From: Roseimicrobium gellanilyticum
GTDB lineage: Bacteria > Verrucomicrobiota > Verrucomicrobiia > Verrucomicrobiales > Verrucomicrobiaceae
DNA length: 64,000 nucleotides
Assembly (NCBI RefSeq): GCF_003315205.1
Contig: NZ_QNRR01000007.1
Location: 310,001 to 374,000 of the forward strand
Reading direction: 5' to 3'
A program made the translations under genes and the position numbers. Numbering within the stretch: position 1 is the stretch's first letter; every line of letters begins with the position of its first letter. The notes under the pieces were generated by a model. That model did no database searches, was not told where the DNA came from, and saw only the letters and a program-made list of their open reading frames with translations. This document shows positions 17,153 to 25,850 of this stretch, one piece after another.

Positions 17153-17282
17153 CCGGGACGTCTCGAACCCCCGAAACTCCGATTGAGGCTGAGAGGAAGG
17201 GGAGTCGAGCGTGTGCAAAATTCTACACAGGCTGGCACCAAATCTCCCATGGACTTCAGAAAGATGGTCCGTAGCGTCCGAG
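17153..17282. repeat. Island repeat element, copy 3
   Basis: 130 bp. Left end CCGGGACGTCTCGAACCC (17153-17170), core GTGTGCAAAATTCTACACAG at 17211-17230, then CCCATGGACTTCAGAAAGAT and right end GGTCCGTAGCGTCCGAG (17266-17282). An ATG with AGAGG just before it follows at 17286 and opens the truncated gene fragment. Confidence 0.75.
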
Positions 17283-17285
17283 AGG

Positions 17286-17412
17286 ATGGCAAACCAAGCC
17301 AAACAACGGATCATCCGTCAGATCACTCGCCTTCACGCAAAGCGGGAACCGTTGAACGTGTCGGCGGTAAAGAGAAATATCCGAAGCTCATTGAATCGGT
17401 CTACGCCATCTC
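17286..17412 (+). pseudogene. 5' fragment of a small helical-repeat gene, cut at the cargo junction
   Basis: Starts MANQAKQRIIRQITRLHA then KREPLNVSAVKR; a shift near the next bases (GTAAAGAGAAATATCC) restores KYPKLIESVYAI, and the similarity to the decayed copy at 16681 stops at about 17412. From there on the sequence belongs to the oxidoreductase gene on the other strand, whose last codons overlap this fragment. This point is therefore the likely junction of the metabolic cargo block. Confidence 0.55.
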
Positions 17413-18516
17413 AGCGAGTGCCGTCGCTGCGGTGGCCATCGCGACGGAATCGCGACCGTTTTGTTCGGTGATTTTCCGGAGGTGGGAGCGGTCGCGCAGC
17501 CAGGCAAGCTGGTCTGCGAAAAGGGAGCGCAGCAGTTCGCAGTAGCGGCGCATCTTGTCCTCCTCGGGATGATGGTGGAGGTCAATCTGCTGGAAGAGAT
17601 CGAGCTCCTGGAAGCGACTGCGGGCGGATCGTTCGCTTCCGCCCCAGGTCCTCAGCACATCCAGCCGGGAGCCGGGAAACATCTCCATGAGTGTGCGCGT
17701 CTGCTCCTCGTTCACCACCGCACGAATGCGGGCACGGACGGGCACCCATTCTTCGAGGGTGACATCTCCCCGCTCGAACAGCAGACGGAATTCCTGCCGA
17801 TCAAGGCGTGAGGGCTGGGTGAAGCTGTGGTGGAAATGTACCAGCGCACCCGTCGCATGGCGCACGGTACATTGCACCATCTCTTCGATGCCTGACACTG
17901 GCCGCAAGGAACGCTGGGCTGCCACCACCTCTCCCTGGCCCAGCCAGCCGGCGAAAAGGTCAAAGAAGTGGACGCCGTGCTCGACGAAAATGCCGCCGCT
18001 TTTTCCGCGGTCCCAGAACCAATGATTGGGACCGAGACCTTCGTCGCTGGCGAAGTTCTCCAATCGTCCATAGAGGCAGGCACCGAGCACGCGGGACTCC
18101 ACGAGACGGGTAATGACGTCGGACAGCGGATTGTAGCGCTGCATGAGATTTGCGATGCAGAGCAGGTCCCGGGATTTAGCCAGAGCGAGAAGTTCGTCCG
18201 CTTCAGCGATGGTCATGGAGAGCGGTTTTTCGCAGATGACATGCTTGCCCGCTTCCAGAGCGGCACGCGCCTGGGAGAAGTGAAGAAACGGAGGCGTGGC
18301 AATGTACACGAGATCCACGCCGGGGTCCGTGAGCAGAGCCTCCTCACTCATGACGTCAGCAACGCCGAAGCGCTTTGCCATGGCCAAGGCAGCCTCGCGG
18401 TGAGTGCCTGCGATGCCCACGAGCTGGGTGCCGGGGACTTGAAGGAACTGTTGAAGCGCGAAGAGACCGAAGCCCCCAGCGCCAATGGCGCCGATGCGCA
18501 CGGTTTCATATCTCAT
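17401..18516 (-). CDS. Gfo/Idh/MocA-family oxidoreductase
   Basis: 371 residues from ATG 18516 (MRYETVRIGAIGAGGFG); a longer reading to 18573 adds an unlikely N-terminus. N-terminal Rossmann fold with GAIGAGGFG for NAD(P), and the family motif CEKPLSMTIAEAD with the catalytic-region lysine. The C-terminal alpha/beta domain contains GGIFVEHGVHFFDLFAGWLG, with the conserved histidine. Acts on a sugar or polyol, substrate unknown. It follows the GH130 gene by 66 bp on the same strand, which suggests a shared role in carbohydrate metabolism. Its last codons overlap the truncated gene fragment at the junction, so the natural C-terminus may have been altered. Confidence 0.9.
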   Translation of the reverse strand: MRYETVRIGAIGAGGFGLFALQQFLQVPGTQLVGIAGTHREAALAMAKRFGVADVMSEEALLTDPGVDLVYIATPPFLHFSQARAALEAGKHVICEKPLSMTIAEADELLALAKSRDLLCIANLMQRYNPLSDVITRLVESRVLGACLYGRLENFASDEGLGPNHWFWDRGKSGGIFVEHGVHFFDLFAGWLGQGEVVAAQRSLRPVSGIEEMVQCTVRHATGALVHFHHSFTQPSRLDRQEFRLLFERGDVTLEEWVPVRARIRAVVNEEQTRTLMEMFPGSRLDVLRTWGGSERSARSRFQELDLFQQIDLHHHPEEDKMRRYCELLRSLFADQLAWLRDRSHLRKITEQNGRDSVAMATAATALAEMA

Positions 18517-18582
18517 GGTAGATGGCAGGTTGGGACAGGACGCGAAAGATAACGACACCAAACTGGGTGACAAAGCAGGGCA

Positions 18583-20049
18583 TCACACCGGCTCAGCTCG
18601 CAGTGCGGCCAGCAGGTCATCCAGCGACATGCTCGCGATGGCAGATGCCTTGTCGCTCATGGCATAGGGCAGGATGAGCTGGCGACCATGCAGCATGGAA
18701 CCGCAACTGTAGACGACGTTCGGCACATACCCTTCGCGCTCGTTGCCTTCTGGGGCGAGGAGTGGCTGGCGCAGACGTGCGATAACCTTCCTTGGATCCT
18801 CAAGATCGAGCAGCACGACTCCGATGCAGTATTTTCTCATGGGTCCAACCCCATGAGTAATAACGAGCCAACCGGCCTCTGTCTCGATGGGTGAGCCGCA
18901 GTTGCCCACCTTCACGGATTCCCACATCTCCGAGGGACGGAGGATCACTTCCGGGTCATTCCAGTGATGGGGATCGTCCGAAAACATGATGAAGAGGTTC
19001 TCATCGTCCTGCCGCGAAAGCATCACGTAACGCCCCTGGATACGCCGGGGGAAGAGCGCCATGCCCTTGTTCTGCACGGCACTGCCATTGAGGGTGAGGA
19101 TGCGGAAATGGAGGAAGTCCTTTGTCTCGATAAGCATGGGCAGGATGGCCCGCCCATTGTAGGCTGTGTAGGTGGCGTAATACATCACCGCCCCATCGTC
19201 ATCCACAAAGCGGACAAAGCGTGCGTCCTCGATGCCATTAGTTTCATTCGGAGAGACGGGGAAAATGATACGCTCACTGATGGCGAGCTTGTTGGAGAAG
19301 CTGAGCTCATAGTTGGAGTCGGCCAGCCACTGGATGCACTCCAGTGTGCGGGTGAGATCGCGTGTGGTAGGCTGGTGCTCACGCCGCACGGTGCTGATGC
19401 TTTTGTTCAGGTCACTGAGTGTGAAATCCTCTGCCAGCGGGGCCATGACGGCATCGGCATGGCCTCCGTCGAATCCCATCTCAGCCAGCTTGATGATGAA
19501 ACGTCGTCTTCTGTAAGTGGGATTGGGGACGACAACGGGCACCGTGACGAAGCGTGACACGGGGTCCAGTGCGATATTTCCGTCTGGCGAGATGGTGCCG
19601 ACGCGGAATTCGATGGAGGAGATATGCCCCTCGCCCGTGGCGCGGAGGCTCATGACGAAGCGCAGGGCCCCAGCATCAAGACCGCTCTGGTCTGGATGGG
19701 GTACAATGGAGGGATTGAAGATGGCAGCGGACTCCAGCGCATATTCACCGGAGAACAAAGCGCCAATGAGCATTTTTCGTTCGTTGGAGAGTGGGCGCTG
19801 GGTGAACACATGCCGCTCCACCTTCTGAAAATGCCCAAGCAGCAGCGATGCGATGTCGAAGTGGCGTCCCTCGAACTCCTGCTTCACTGCATCCAACTGA
19901 TGGCAGACCTCCTCTTCCGTAAGAGCGAGCGCCCGACCGATGATGGTGGTGATGCGATGGATTTCCGCAGGGATGAATGGACGAATGATTACCCTTGCGC
20001 TTTCGGGAAGGAGCGTCACCTCGTGACGCCGGAGGTGAACAGGACTCAT
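18583..20049 (-). CDS. Glycoside hydrolase family 130 enzyme (phosphorylase-like)
   Basis: 488 residues. A five-bladed beta-propeller family; GH130 members are mostly beta-mannoside phosphorylases. Recognised from FNPSIVPHPDQ, GIEDARFVRFVDDDG (family acidic motif), YATYTAYNG, KGMALFPRRIQGRYVMLSR and WLVITHGVGPMR. The N-terminal 150 residues are the extension seen in larger GH130 members linked to glycosyltransferases. Its ATG overlaps the stop of the upstream GT4 gene by 4 bp (ATGA), so both are translated together. Probably processes the glycan or disaccharide made by that partner; substrate not determinable here. Confidence 0.88.
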   Translation of the reverse strand: MSPVHLRRHEVTLLPESARVIIRPFIPAEIHRITTIIGRALALTEEEVCHQLDAVKQEFEGRHFDIASLLLGHFQKVERHVFTQRPLSNERKMLIGALFSGEYALESAAIFNPSIVPHPDQSGLDAGALRFVMSLRATGEGHISSIEFRVGTISPDGNIALDPVSRFVTVPVVVPNPTYRRRRFIIKLAEMGFDGGHADAVMAPLAEDFTLSDLNKSISTVRREHQPTTRDLTRTLECIQWLADSNYELSFSNKLAISERIIFPVSPNETNGIEDARFVRFVDDDGAVMYYATYTAYNGRAILPMLIETKDFLHFRILTLNGSAVQNKGMALFPRRIQGRYVMLSRQDDENLFIMFSDDPHHWNDPEVILRPSEMWESVKVGNCGSPIETEAGWLVITHGVGPMRKYCIGVVLLDLEDPRKVIARLRQPLLAPEGNEREGYVPNVVYSCGSMLHGRQLILPYAMSDKASAIASMSLDDLLAALRAEPV

Positions 20050-22328
20050 GAAGTAAGATGCGGCAATGGTGGAGTGGGATGTGCAGCGCCTGCCATTTCG
20101 GCAAGTGCCAGGTGAAAGGCCAGCGTGGACTCCGCACCCTGATTTTCGTTCACGCGATCATGATGCAAGCCATCGCTGCAACCGCCTGTGGTGAAGTCAT
20201 AAAGCGCCAGACCCAGATCGTTGCGCCCAAGGAACCATTCGAAGGCGCGCTTCGCCTCACGCGACCATGAAGCATCCTGGGTGGCACGGAAGGCTTCAAA
20301 ACACGCAGACACCATGGCTTGTGCTTCTACCGGCTGTTGGTCGAAGTCGGCGCGTGCACCATCCCGCACATAGAATCCATTGCTGCCAATGGGGCGGTAG
20401 CAGCCTGTCTGCGTCTTCTGGATCGACACCAGCCAACCGAGTGACTTGAGCCCGATTTCCATCGCCACCTTATCTCGCGACCATTGGCTGCTGAGAATGA
20501 GTGCCTGGCAAAGGCGTGCATTGTCATAGGTGACATAGGGCTCAAACCACGGCCAGTTTGCGGTCGCGCAGGTGTTCCAGAGATCCACGAGCCGGTTCGT
20601 GAGCAACGCACGCATGGCGGCGAGTTCCGGAGTGCAATTGAACTGGCGCAGATACTCGTGGATGCCCAGCAGGGTGAAGCTCCACGCACGGGGTGAGGTG
20701 AAGGAAGAAACCGCCTCCAGTCCTCGCTCGAATAGTTGCGCCGAAAGCCTGCGGTGGCCTTCATTGCGAGAGTGGCCCGCGCCCACTCCAGCAGCCCACA
20801 ATGCCCGAGCATGGCTGTCTTCACTCCCATATTCCTCCAGCCACTGGCGCCCGTGGCTCATGAAATTGCGGAAGCGGCCACTGCCGTAGTCGAGCGCTGC
20901 GGCGAGAAATGCAAGGTAGCTGGTGGCCAGGGTGCCGAGATTCTCCGCCGGCGGATCACCTCCAATCTCCTCAAGCATGTTGCACAGGATGAAGGCGCGC
21001 GCGTTGTCATCCGTGCAGTAGCCCTCATGGAAGTTCGGCACATTGAAGATCGCGTGCTGGAAGATGCCTGTGCCATCGCTCATACGCACCACGTGGTCCA
21101 GGCGCAGGGGTGGGAGGGCGTAGGGACGGCTGTTGAGGGTCCACCCCGCGAAGGCAGTGCGAGGAGTGGCCCTTCGCGTCGCACGGGCTTGTTGAAAGGA
21201 TTCCAGGTAACGCTCTGCCACAGCGGGCCAGATCATCTCGCGACCCATGGCATAGGCGTCGGCACGCATCCTTTCCATGTGCAGAGGATCATCGAGCAGT
21301 TTGCAGACAGCGTCTGCAATCGCTTGGGAATCGCGGAAAGGCACGAGTTCCCCACGCCCGTCTGCCAGGAGTTCCTGCGCGTGCCAGTAGGGTGTGGAGA
21401 CCACGGCTTTCCCAGCTCCGAACACGTAAGCCAGTGTCCCGGAGGTGATCTGGGCTTCATTCAGATACGGTGTGAGATAGATGTCCGTCGCGCCGATGAA
21501 TTCTTTGAGGTCGTCCTGCGAGACGAAGCGGTTGTAGAAGATGATGTGATCTTTCACGCCCCGGTCTTCCGCGAGGCGTTCGAGGCTAAGGCGGTAGCGC
21601 TCCCCCTCACGTTCCAGTAGATGGGGGTGCGTGGCACCCAGCACCAAGTACACCACGTCAGGATGGCGCTGAACGATCTGTGGCAATGCTTCTATCACAT
21701 GCTCGATTCCCTTGCCCGGGCCGAGTAACCCAAAGGTGAGGAGTACCTGCCGACCCTTCACGCCAAACTGCTCCTTGTAACCACCGGAATCCGCAAAGGG
21801 CATATTCAGGATGCCATGTGGAATGAGGTCCACCTTCGCTTCCGGAATCCGGTAAGTCTCACGGAGGATCTCAGCTCCCTTGTGCGCCATGACCACGAGG
21901 CGATCACTGCGTTCGGCCAATTCCTCCATCACCCTCCGCTGCACGGGATTCGGCTCCCGGAGAATGGTGTGCAGCGTGGTCACCACTGGCATCCGCAATT
22001 CCTTGATGAGGGCGAGAAGATGGCTCCCACTCGGGCCGCCATAGATTCCGAATTCGTGCTGCACGCAGAGCACATCAACGTTGTTGAAGTTCAGAAAGTC
22101 CGCGGCACGCCTATAGGAATCGAGGTCCTTCTCCAACAACTCAAATCGGACGCGCGGCGGATAGTCGTACCCTTCCGTGCGGTCATTCACCGCGCCCGCA
22201 AAACACTCCGCGTCATGAGCTGCGAGCGACACCGATTCGCAGAGGTCATGGGTGAATGTGGCAATTCCACAAAGCCTTGGCAGGTAATTGCCGAGGAACG
22301 CGATTCGCTGAAGGCCAGGGGTGCTCAG
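20046..22328 (-). CDS. GT4-family glycosyltransferase with C-terminal helical domain
   Basis: About 760 residues. Residues 1-370 are a GT-B glycosyltransferase: near the N-terminus IAFLGNYLPRLCGIATFTHD (nucleotide-sugar glycine loop), VLCVQHEFGIYGGPSGSH, LLTFGLLGPGKGIEHVIEAL, VYLVLGATHPH and the E-x7-E region around TPYLNEAQITSGTLAYVFGA. Residues 390-750 are an alpha/alpha-barrel-like domain seen fused in this subgroup. No ATG, GTG or TTG lies upstream of the conserved N-terminus in frame; the first usual start (GTG 22232) would delete the glycine loop. A CTG at 22328, with GAGAGG six bases before it, is the best candidate start. Overlaps the GH130 start (ATGA). Acceptor unknown. Confidence 0.85.
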   Translation of the reverse strand: MSTPGLQRIAFLGNYLPRLCGIATFTHDLCESVSLAAHDAECFAGAVNDRTEGYDYPPRVRFELLEKDLDSYRRAADFLNFNNVDVLCVQHEFGIYGGPSGSHLLALIKELRMPVVTTLHTILREPNPVQRRVMEELAERSDRLVVMAHKGAEILRETYRIPEAKVDLIPHGILNMPFADSGGYKEQFGVKGRQVLLTFGLLGPGKGIEHVIEALPQIVQRHPDVVYLVLGATHPHLLEREGERYRLSLERLAEDRGVKDHIIFYNRFVSQDDLKEFIGATDIYLTPYLNEAQITSGTLAYVFGAGKAVVSTPYWHAQELLADGRGELVPFRDSQAIADAVCKLLDDPLHMERMRADAYAMGREMIWPAVAERYLESFQQARATRRATPRTAFAGWTLNSRPYALPPLRLDHVVRMSDGTGIFQHAIFNVPNFHEGYCTDDNARAFILCNMLEEIGGDPPAENLGTLATSYLAFLAAALDYGSGRFRNFMSHGRQWLEEYGSEDSHARALWAAGVGAGHSRNEGHRRLSAQLFERGLEAVSSFTSPRAWSFTLLGIHEYLRQFNCTPELAAMRALLTNRLVDLWNTCATANWPWFEPYVTYDNARLCQALILSSQWSRDKVAMEIGLKSLGWLVSIQKTQTGCYRPIGSNGFYVRDGARADFDQQPVEAQAMVSACFEAFRATQDASWSREAKRAFEWFLGRNDLGLALYDFTTGGCSDGLHHDRVNENQGAESTLAFHLALAEMAGAAHPTPPLPHLTS

Positions 22329-22561
22329 GACAATCCTCTCACATGAATGGACATGCCCTACAAGACAACCTGCATGACATAAAGCAACCGAGTTTGCTGA
22401 TCTTCGGCCAGGAGTGGCGAGTCATTACGCCAACAACTATGCGGCCATCATGACTCGATCTCGATCATGTGGCACCCGCTCAGTATCAAGTCGTGAGAAC
22501 CATTGGCGCGCTGCGATGAAGACAACTATGCTGAGAAAAGAGCAAGTAGGCTGATCGACCA

Positions 22562-22750
22562 CTAGGGATAAATCAGCTTCCAGTTAGCTGGAAAACTCTC
22601 CAGCTCAGTCTGCAAATCAGCAACTTTCATCGCGCAAACACTGCGCTTGGGAGAGGCAGTCACATGCAGGAACGTTAGCGCCGCGGTCGCAATCTTGAGT
22701 CTTGACTGCAACGCTTTGAACTTTGCGACGTTCTCAAGCGTTGGCTCCAT
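22562..22750 (-). CDS. Possible small hypothetical protein
   Basis: 62 residues from ATG 22750 (MEPTLENVAKFKALQSRLKI). Helical N-terminus, no family recognised, no partner gene. It lies in an otherwise empty 590-bp stretch between the GT4 gene and the TPR-like gene, in which nothing else was identified. Coding status is doubtful. Confidence 0.25.
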   Translation of the reverse strand: MEPTLENVAKFKALQSRLKIATAALTFLHVTASPKRSVCAMKVADLQTELESFPANWKLIYP

Positions 22751-22946
22751 TCTTAAAGCGTAACACCAAAGTGTCGCGCGGCTAGGAATTTCGCCTCCTC
22801 CATACGACTGTGCAGATTGCACATCTCGAGGCTTGTGGTGTCTTTGAAAGGGGTTAACCCCACCAATGTGAGATCTGGTATGCCAATTTACGTTCATCCT
22901 GCCATCCGGTTACCCGAGGCTTGTTCCACCTTTGTCCTGGAGACGC

Positions 22947-23315
22947 CTACCATATGTCCTTGAGAGCTTCGTCATTTGCCACATCAAACCTTCCGTCGAG
23001 GTCCGCTGCAATGCAGTGTCTCACCGCTTCCATCGCGGCATCGTAGTCACCGTCTCCTGCCTCAATGACAGCCAGTCTGTACCAAAGGTCCGCCCGCATG
23101 GGATAGTCGACTGTAGCGCTTTTGGCGAGGCGTCTTCCGTCTGCCCATTGCTCCATGCCAGTGTACACGACCAACCTGCGATCCAATACATCGGGATGCC
23201 TTCTCCAATGCTTGGGTATTCGGCGTAAGGTGTCAGAGGCATCAGCCCACATCTTCAGTGTCAAATATCCATCCGCAAGATCCAGCGCGGCGGCTAGTGC
23301 AAAGATTGCTCTCAT
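22947..23315 (-). CDS. TPR-like helical repeat protein
   Basis: 122 residues from ATG 23315. Alpha-helical repeats of TPR type: ALDLADGYLTLKMWADASDT, LVVYTGMEQWADGRRLAKS, and a final unit with LWYRLAVIEAGDGDYDAAME, where the G-Y-A positions of the TPR consensus are visible. No signal peptide. Follows the PtsI-like gene by 57 bp on the same strand, so possibly cotranscribed. Protein-protein contact is the likely job; partner unknown. Confidence 0.65.
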   Translation of the reverse strand: MRAIFALAAALDLADGYLTLKMWADASDTLRRIPKHWRRHPDVLDRRLVVYTGMEQWADGRRLAKSATVDYPMRADLWYRLAVIEAGDGDYDAAMEAVRHCIAADLDGRFDVANDEALKDIW

Positions 23316-23372
23316 GATGGTCTCAGGTGGGAATTTGATAAGCAAACGGTCAGGCTCGGACGAGTCGATGCA

Positions 23373-25007
23373 TCAAGCTGAGGAAATGGTCCGGATTGCC
23401 TGCTTTACGTCCGGAATCAGTGGTGGCGCCACACTCAGCGTTCGAACCCCGAGATGCACGAGGGTTGGAATGGCATTCAAGTGCCCGGCAAGTTCTCCGC
23501 AGATGGACACAGGCGTATCACCCGCTTCTGCAACCACCATCCGTATCAGCCGAAGCACGGCAGGGTGATCTTCGATAAAGTAGTCATTCACGAGTGGATT
23601 TTCACGGCCCGCCGCCATGGTATATTGCGTGAGGTCATTGGTCCCAATGCTGAGGAAGTCGGCGTGTTTGATGATTTCCTCCACGCCAAGTGCGGCCGCC
23701 GGGGTTTCAATCATCGCTCCCAGCTTTGGGAGTCGTCGAATGCCCTCCTGTTCTGCGATCGAGCACATCTTCTTCCGTATTTCCTCCATCTCGGAAGCTA
23801 ATGTCACCATTGGCACAAGAACGTGGACTTCGCGGCTCAGACCAAACTGCAGGAGGGCCTTCAGTTGTGCATCCAATAGTTCAGGAAAACGGAGTAAGAG
23901 GCGAACACCTCTGCAACCGAGAAACGGATCATCCTCAACGGGAAAGTTGAGATAGGAAACCGGCTTGTCGGCACCGAGATCCAGGAGACGCACCGTTAGT
24001 GGCTTCGAGCCGAATCCGCTAAACATGGCGTTCAGTTCCGATAGCAACTCTGCAGTCGATGGCGGAGTGTTGCGTGAGAGGTAGTATTGCTCAAGGCGAT
24101 ACAAACCGATGCCGTCGGCCCCCGTTTCCTCGGCGACGGCCACATCCCGACGTGTGCTTACGTTGGCCAAAACTTCCACGCGCTGACCATTCATGGTAGC
24201 GGCCACCACACGGGCGCTTTGTCTCGCACTTTTCCTCAGGGTGTGGATGTGGCTTCTACGCTCCTCAAAACTCTTCAAGGCTTCAACGCTCGGGTTCAGG
24301 ACTATCTGGCCGGAGTCCCCGTCTACGATGAGTTCCTGTTCATCACTGATGTTGGTCGTTGCTCCTGCGATTTGGGCCACGGTAGGTATTCCGAGAGCTC
24401 GTGCGAGCAAGGCTGCATGAGACCCTGGCCCCCCGAACTCCAGCACAATTCCGGCCACATCAAGGTCGGGCAGAGCCACTGTTTCCGAAGGGAGCAGCCG
24501 ATGCGCGACGAGTACCCTTCCTTTTGGCATCATTTCGAGAGCGGTTGTTTTCACGCCCGCGATGGCCCGGAGGAGGCGACCTTCAAGGTCAGCGATATCA
24601 TCGGCCCGCTCCTGAACCAACTGCTTAGGATGTGCCCGGAACTTCTGCTCCCACCGCTGGAAAACATGCGCCAAGGCTTGAGCGGCCCCGACGAGTTTAT
24701 CCTCAATTTGACTGCGAATCTCGCTCCTCAAACTGGCGTCTTGAAGCATGGCCTCGTGAGCTCCAAAGATTGCAGCGAGCTTCGGCCCAGAATGTTGCTC
24801 AATTCTTAGTGCCGAAAGCTTGAGGTCTTCGAGCACTGAAACCAGTGCATGATCCACACTGTCAAACTCACGCTCTATTTGATGAGTGGCGATAGCCCGT
24901 GGCTCGCTCAGGGCATCAAGGATGTTGCGATGTACGAACGCCTTTCCGCGCGCCAGGCCGGGGGACGTCGCGCGACCTGGGATTTTGATGTCTTCATCTT
25001 CACTCAT
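23373..25007 (-). CDS. ptsI: Phosphoenolpyruvate-protein phosphotransferase (PTS enzyme I type)
   Basis: 544 residues from ATG 25007 (a GTG at 25025 is an alternative). Enzyme I layout: N-terminal HPr-binding helices, swivelling phosphohistidine domain with GGPGSHAALLARALGIPTV, and C-terminal PEP-binding barrel with GCRGVRLLLRFPELL, GAMIETPAAAL, FLSIGTNDLTQYTMA and the catalytic Cys in VSICGELAG. The active-site His is present, but the usual Thr-Ser before it is Gly-Ser, a departure from the PTS signature. No HPr or sugar permease gene is nearby, so it could serve a regulatory (nitrogen-PTS-like) chain or be an accessory copy. Confidence 0.9.
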   Translation of the reverse strand: MSEDEDIKIPGRATSPGLARGKAFVHRNILDALSEPRAIATHQIEREFDSVDHALVSVLEDLKLSALRIEQHSGPKLAAIFGAHEAMLQDASLRSEIRSQIEDKLVGAAQALAHVFQRWEQKFRAHPKQLVQERADDIADLEGRLLRAIAGVKTTALEMMPKGRVLVAHRLLPSETVALPDLDVAGIVLEFGGPGSHAALLARALGIPTVAQIAGATTNISDEQELIVDGDSGQIVLNPSVEALKSFEERRSHIHTLRKSARQSARVVAATMNGQRVEVLANVSTRRDVAVAEETGADGIGLYRLEQYYLSRNTPPSTAELLSELNAMFSGFGSKPLTVRLLDLGADKPVSYLNFPVEDDPFLGCRGVRLLLRFPELLDAQLKALLQFGLSREVHVLVPMVTLASEMEEIRKKMCSIAEQEGIRRLPKLGAMIETPAAALGVEEIIKHADFLSIGTNDLTQYTMAAGRENPLVNDYFIEDHPAVLRLIRMVVAEAGDTPVSICGELAGHLNAIPTLVHLGVRTLSVAPPLIPDVKQAIRTISSA

Positions 25008-25025
25008 ATCCCTAGACCGGTTCAC

Positions 25026-25542
25026 AACTGAATGAAGTGAGGACAGTCAAATGCACCCCCAATCTCGTCGGTATGCGGTTTCCCACTTTGCCAAAAACGG
25101 CGCAATGGGAAGACGCACCATATCCACCAGACATGTTCGCACCACGTGCGCTTACCCACACACAACTTCCTCTGACTTCACTGAGACGTAAAGACAAATA
25201 TGAACAATATGTTTGCGGGACGTAAGTTGGGATGAATCCCTGCCGCTGCAATGACTCCCCCGCGCGGAGGTGTGGCGGTAAGGGAATTGGCTGATCATCA
25301 AGCATCTCAAGCGTCTGTTACACAAAATCGTGGGACCTTCACGTGCCCCCAAGCACAGTGCCTTAAAGACGGAAAGGCTCCTCGAAGAGTTCTGCCGATT
25401 GCAGTTGACTTAACGAGCCGATGCCAGACCTTCACTCAAGGTCGGATTCTCTCTCCGTTCCCTGCAACGCTTCGCGGGCTGCGATCCCGTTCCAATGCGC
25501 AAGGTTTTACCGGCGTAGTTGTTTGAGGCGAGGATACACCAA
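25026..25542. other. 517-bp stretch without a recognised gene
   Basis: Only short, unconvincing ORFs on both strands. No tRNA, strong hairpin terminator or TCGGAC-type motif seen. It presumably contains the promoter of the PtsI-like gene on the minus strand. Confidence 0.4.
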
Positions 25543-25752
25543 ATGAAGATCTACAGGATTGAGTTGAGGTACGTAGGAGTCGTGTTTGTCGAGGCGGACG
25601 GGGTGATGGAGTCGGAGTTTTCCATCACGTTTCATAAGGATGGCACGGTCGTAGCCAGCTATCCCGCCTATGCAATCAGTGCGTATGGTGAAGTTCCATC
25701 GATGAGTGTTTCAGAACGACGCGGACATAATGTCCCCAGCCTTCCAAACTAG
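25543..25752 (+). CDS. Small hypothetical protein
   Basis: 69 residues from ATG 25543 (MKIYRIELRYVGVVFVEADG). Predicted beta-rich, with an alternating pattern (SEFSITFHKDGTVVASY). No family recognised. Weak ribosome-binding signal; convergent with the desaturase gene 98 bp away. Confidence 0.4.
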   Translation: MKIYRIELRYVGVVFVEADGVMESEFSITFHKDGTVVASYPAYAISAYGEVPSMSVSERRGHNVPSLPN

Positions 25753-25850
25753 AGGCTCTGAGCGAAAGCAGAAGAAAGCCAAGCATTCCCCTGCGTAATG
25801 CTCTGGCTGGAAGACAGGAAGACGGAGGCAATGTGTGATCCTTTGAATTG

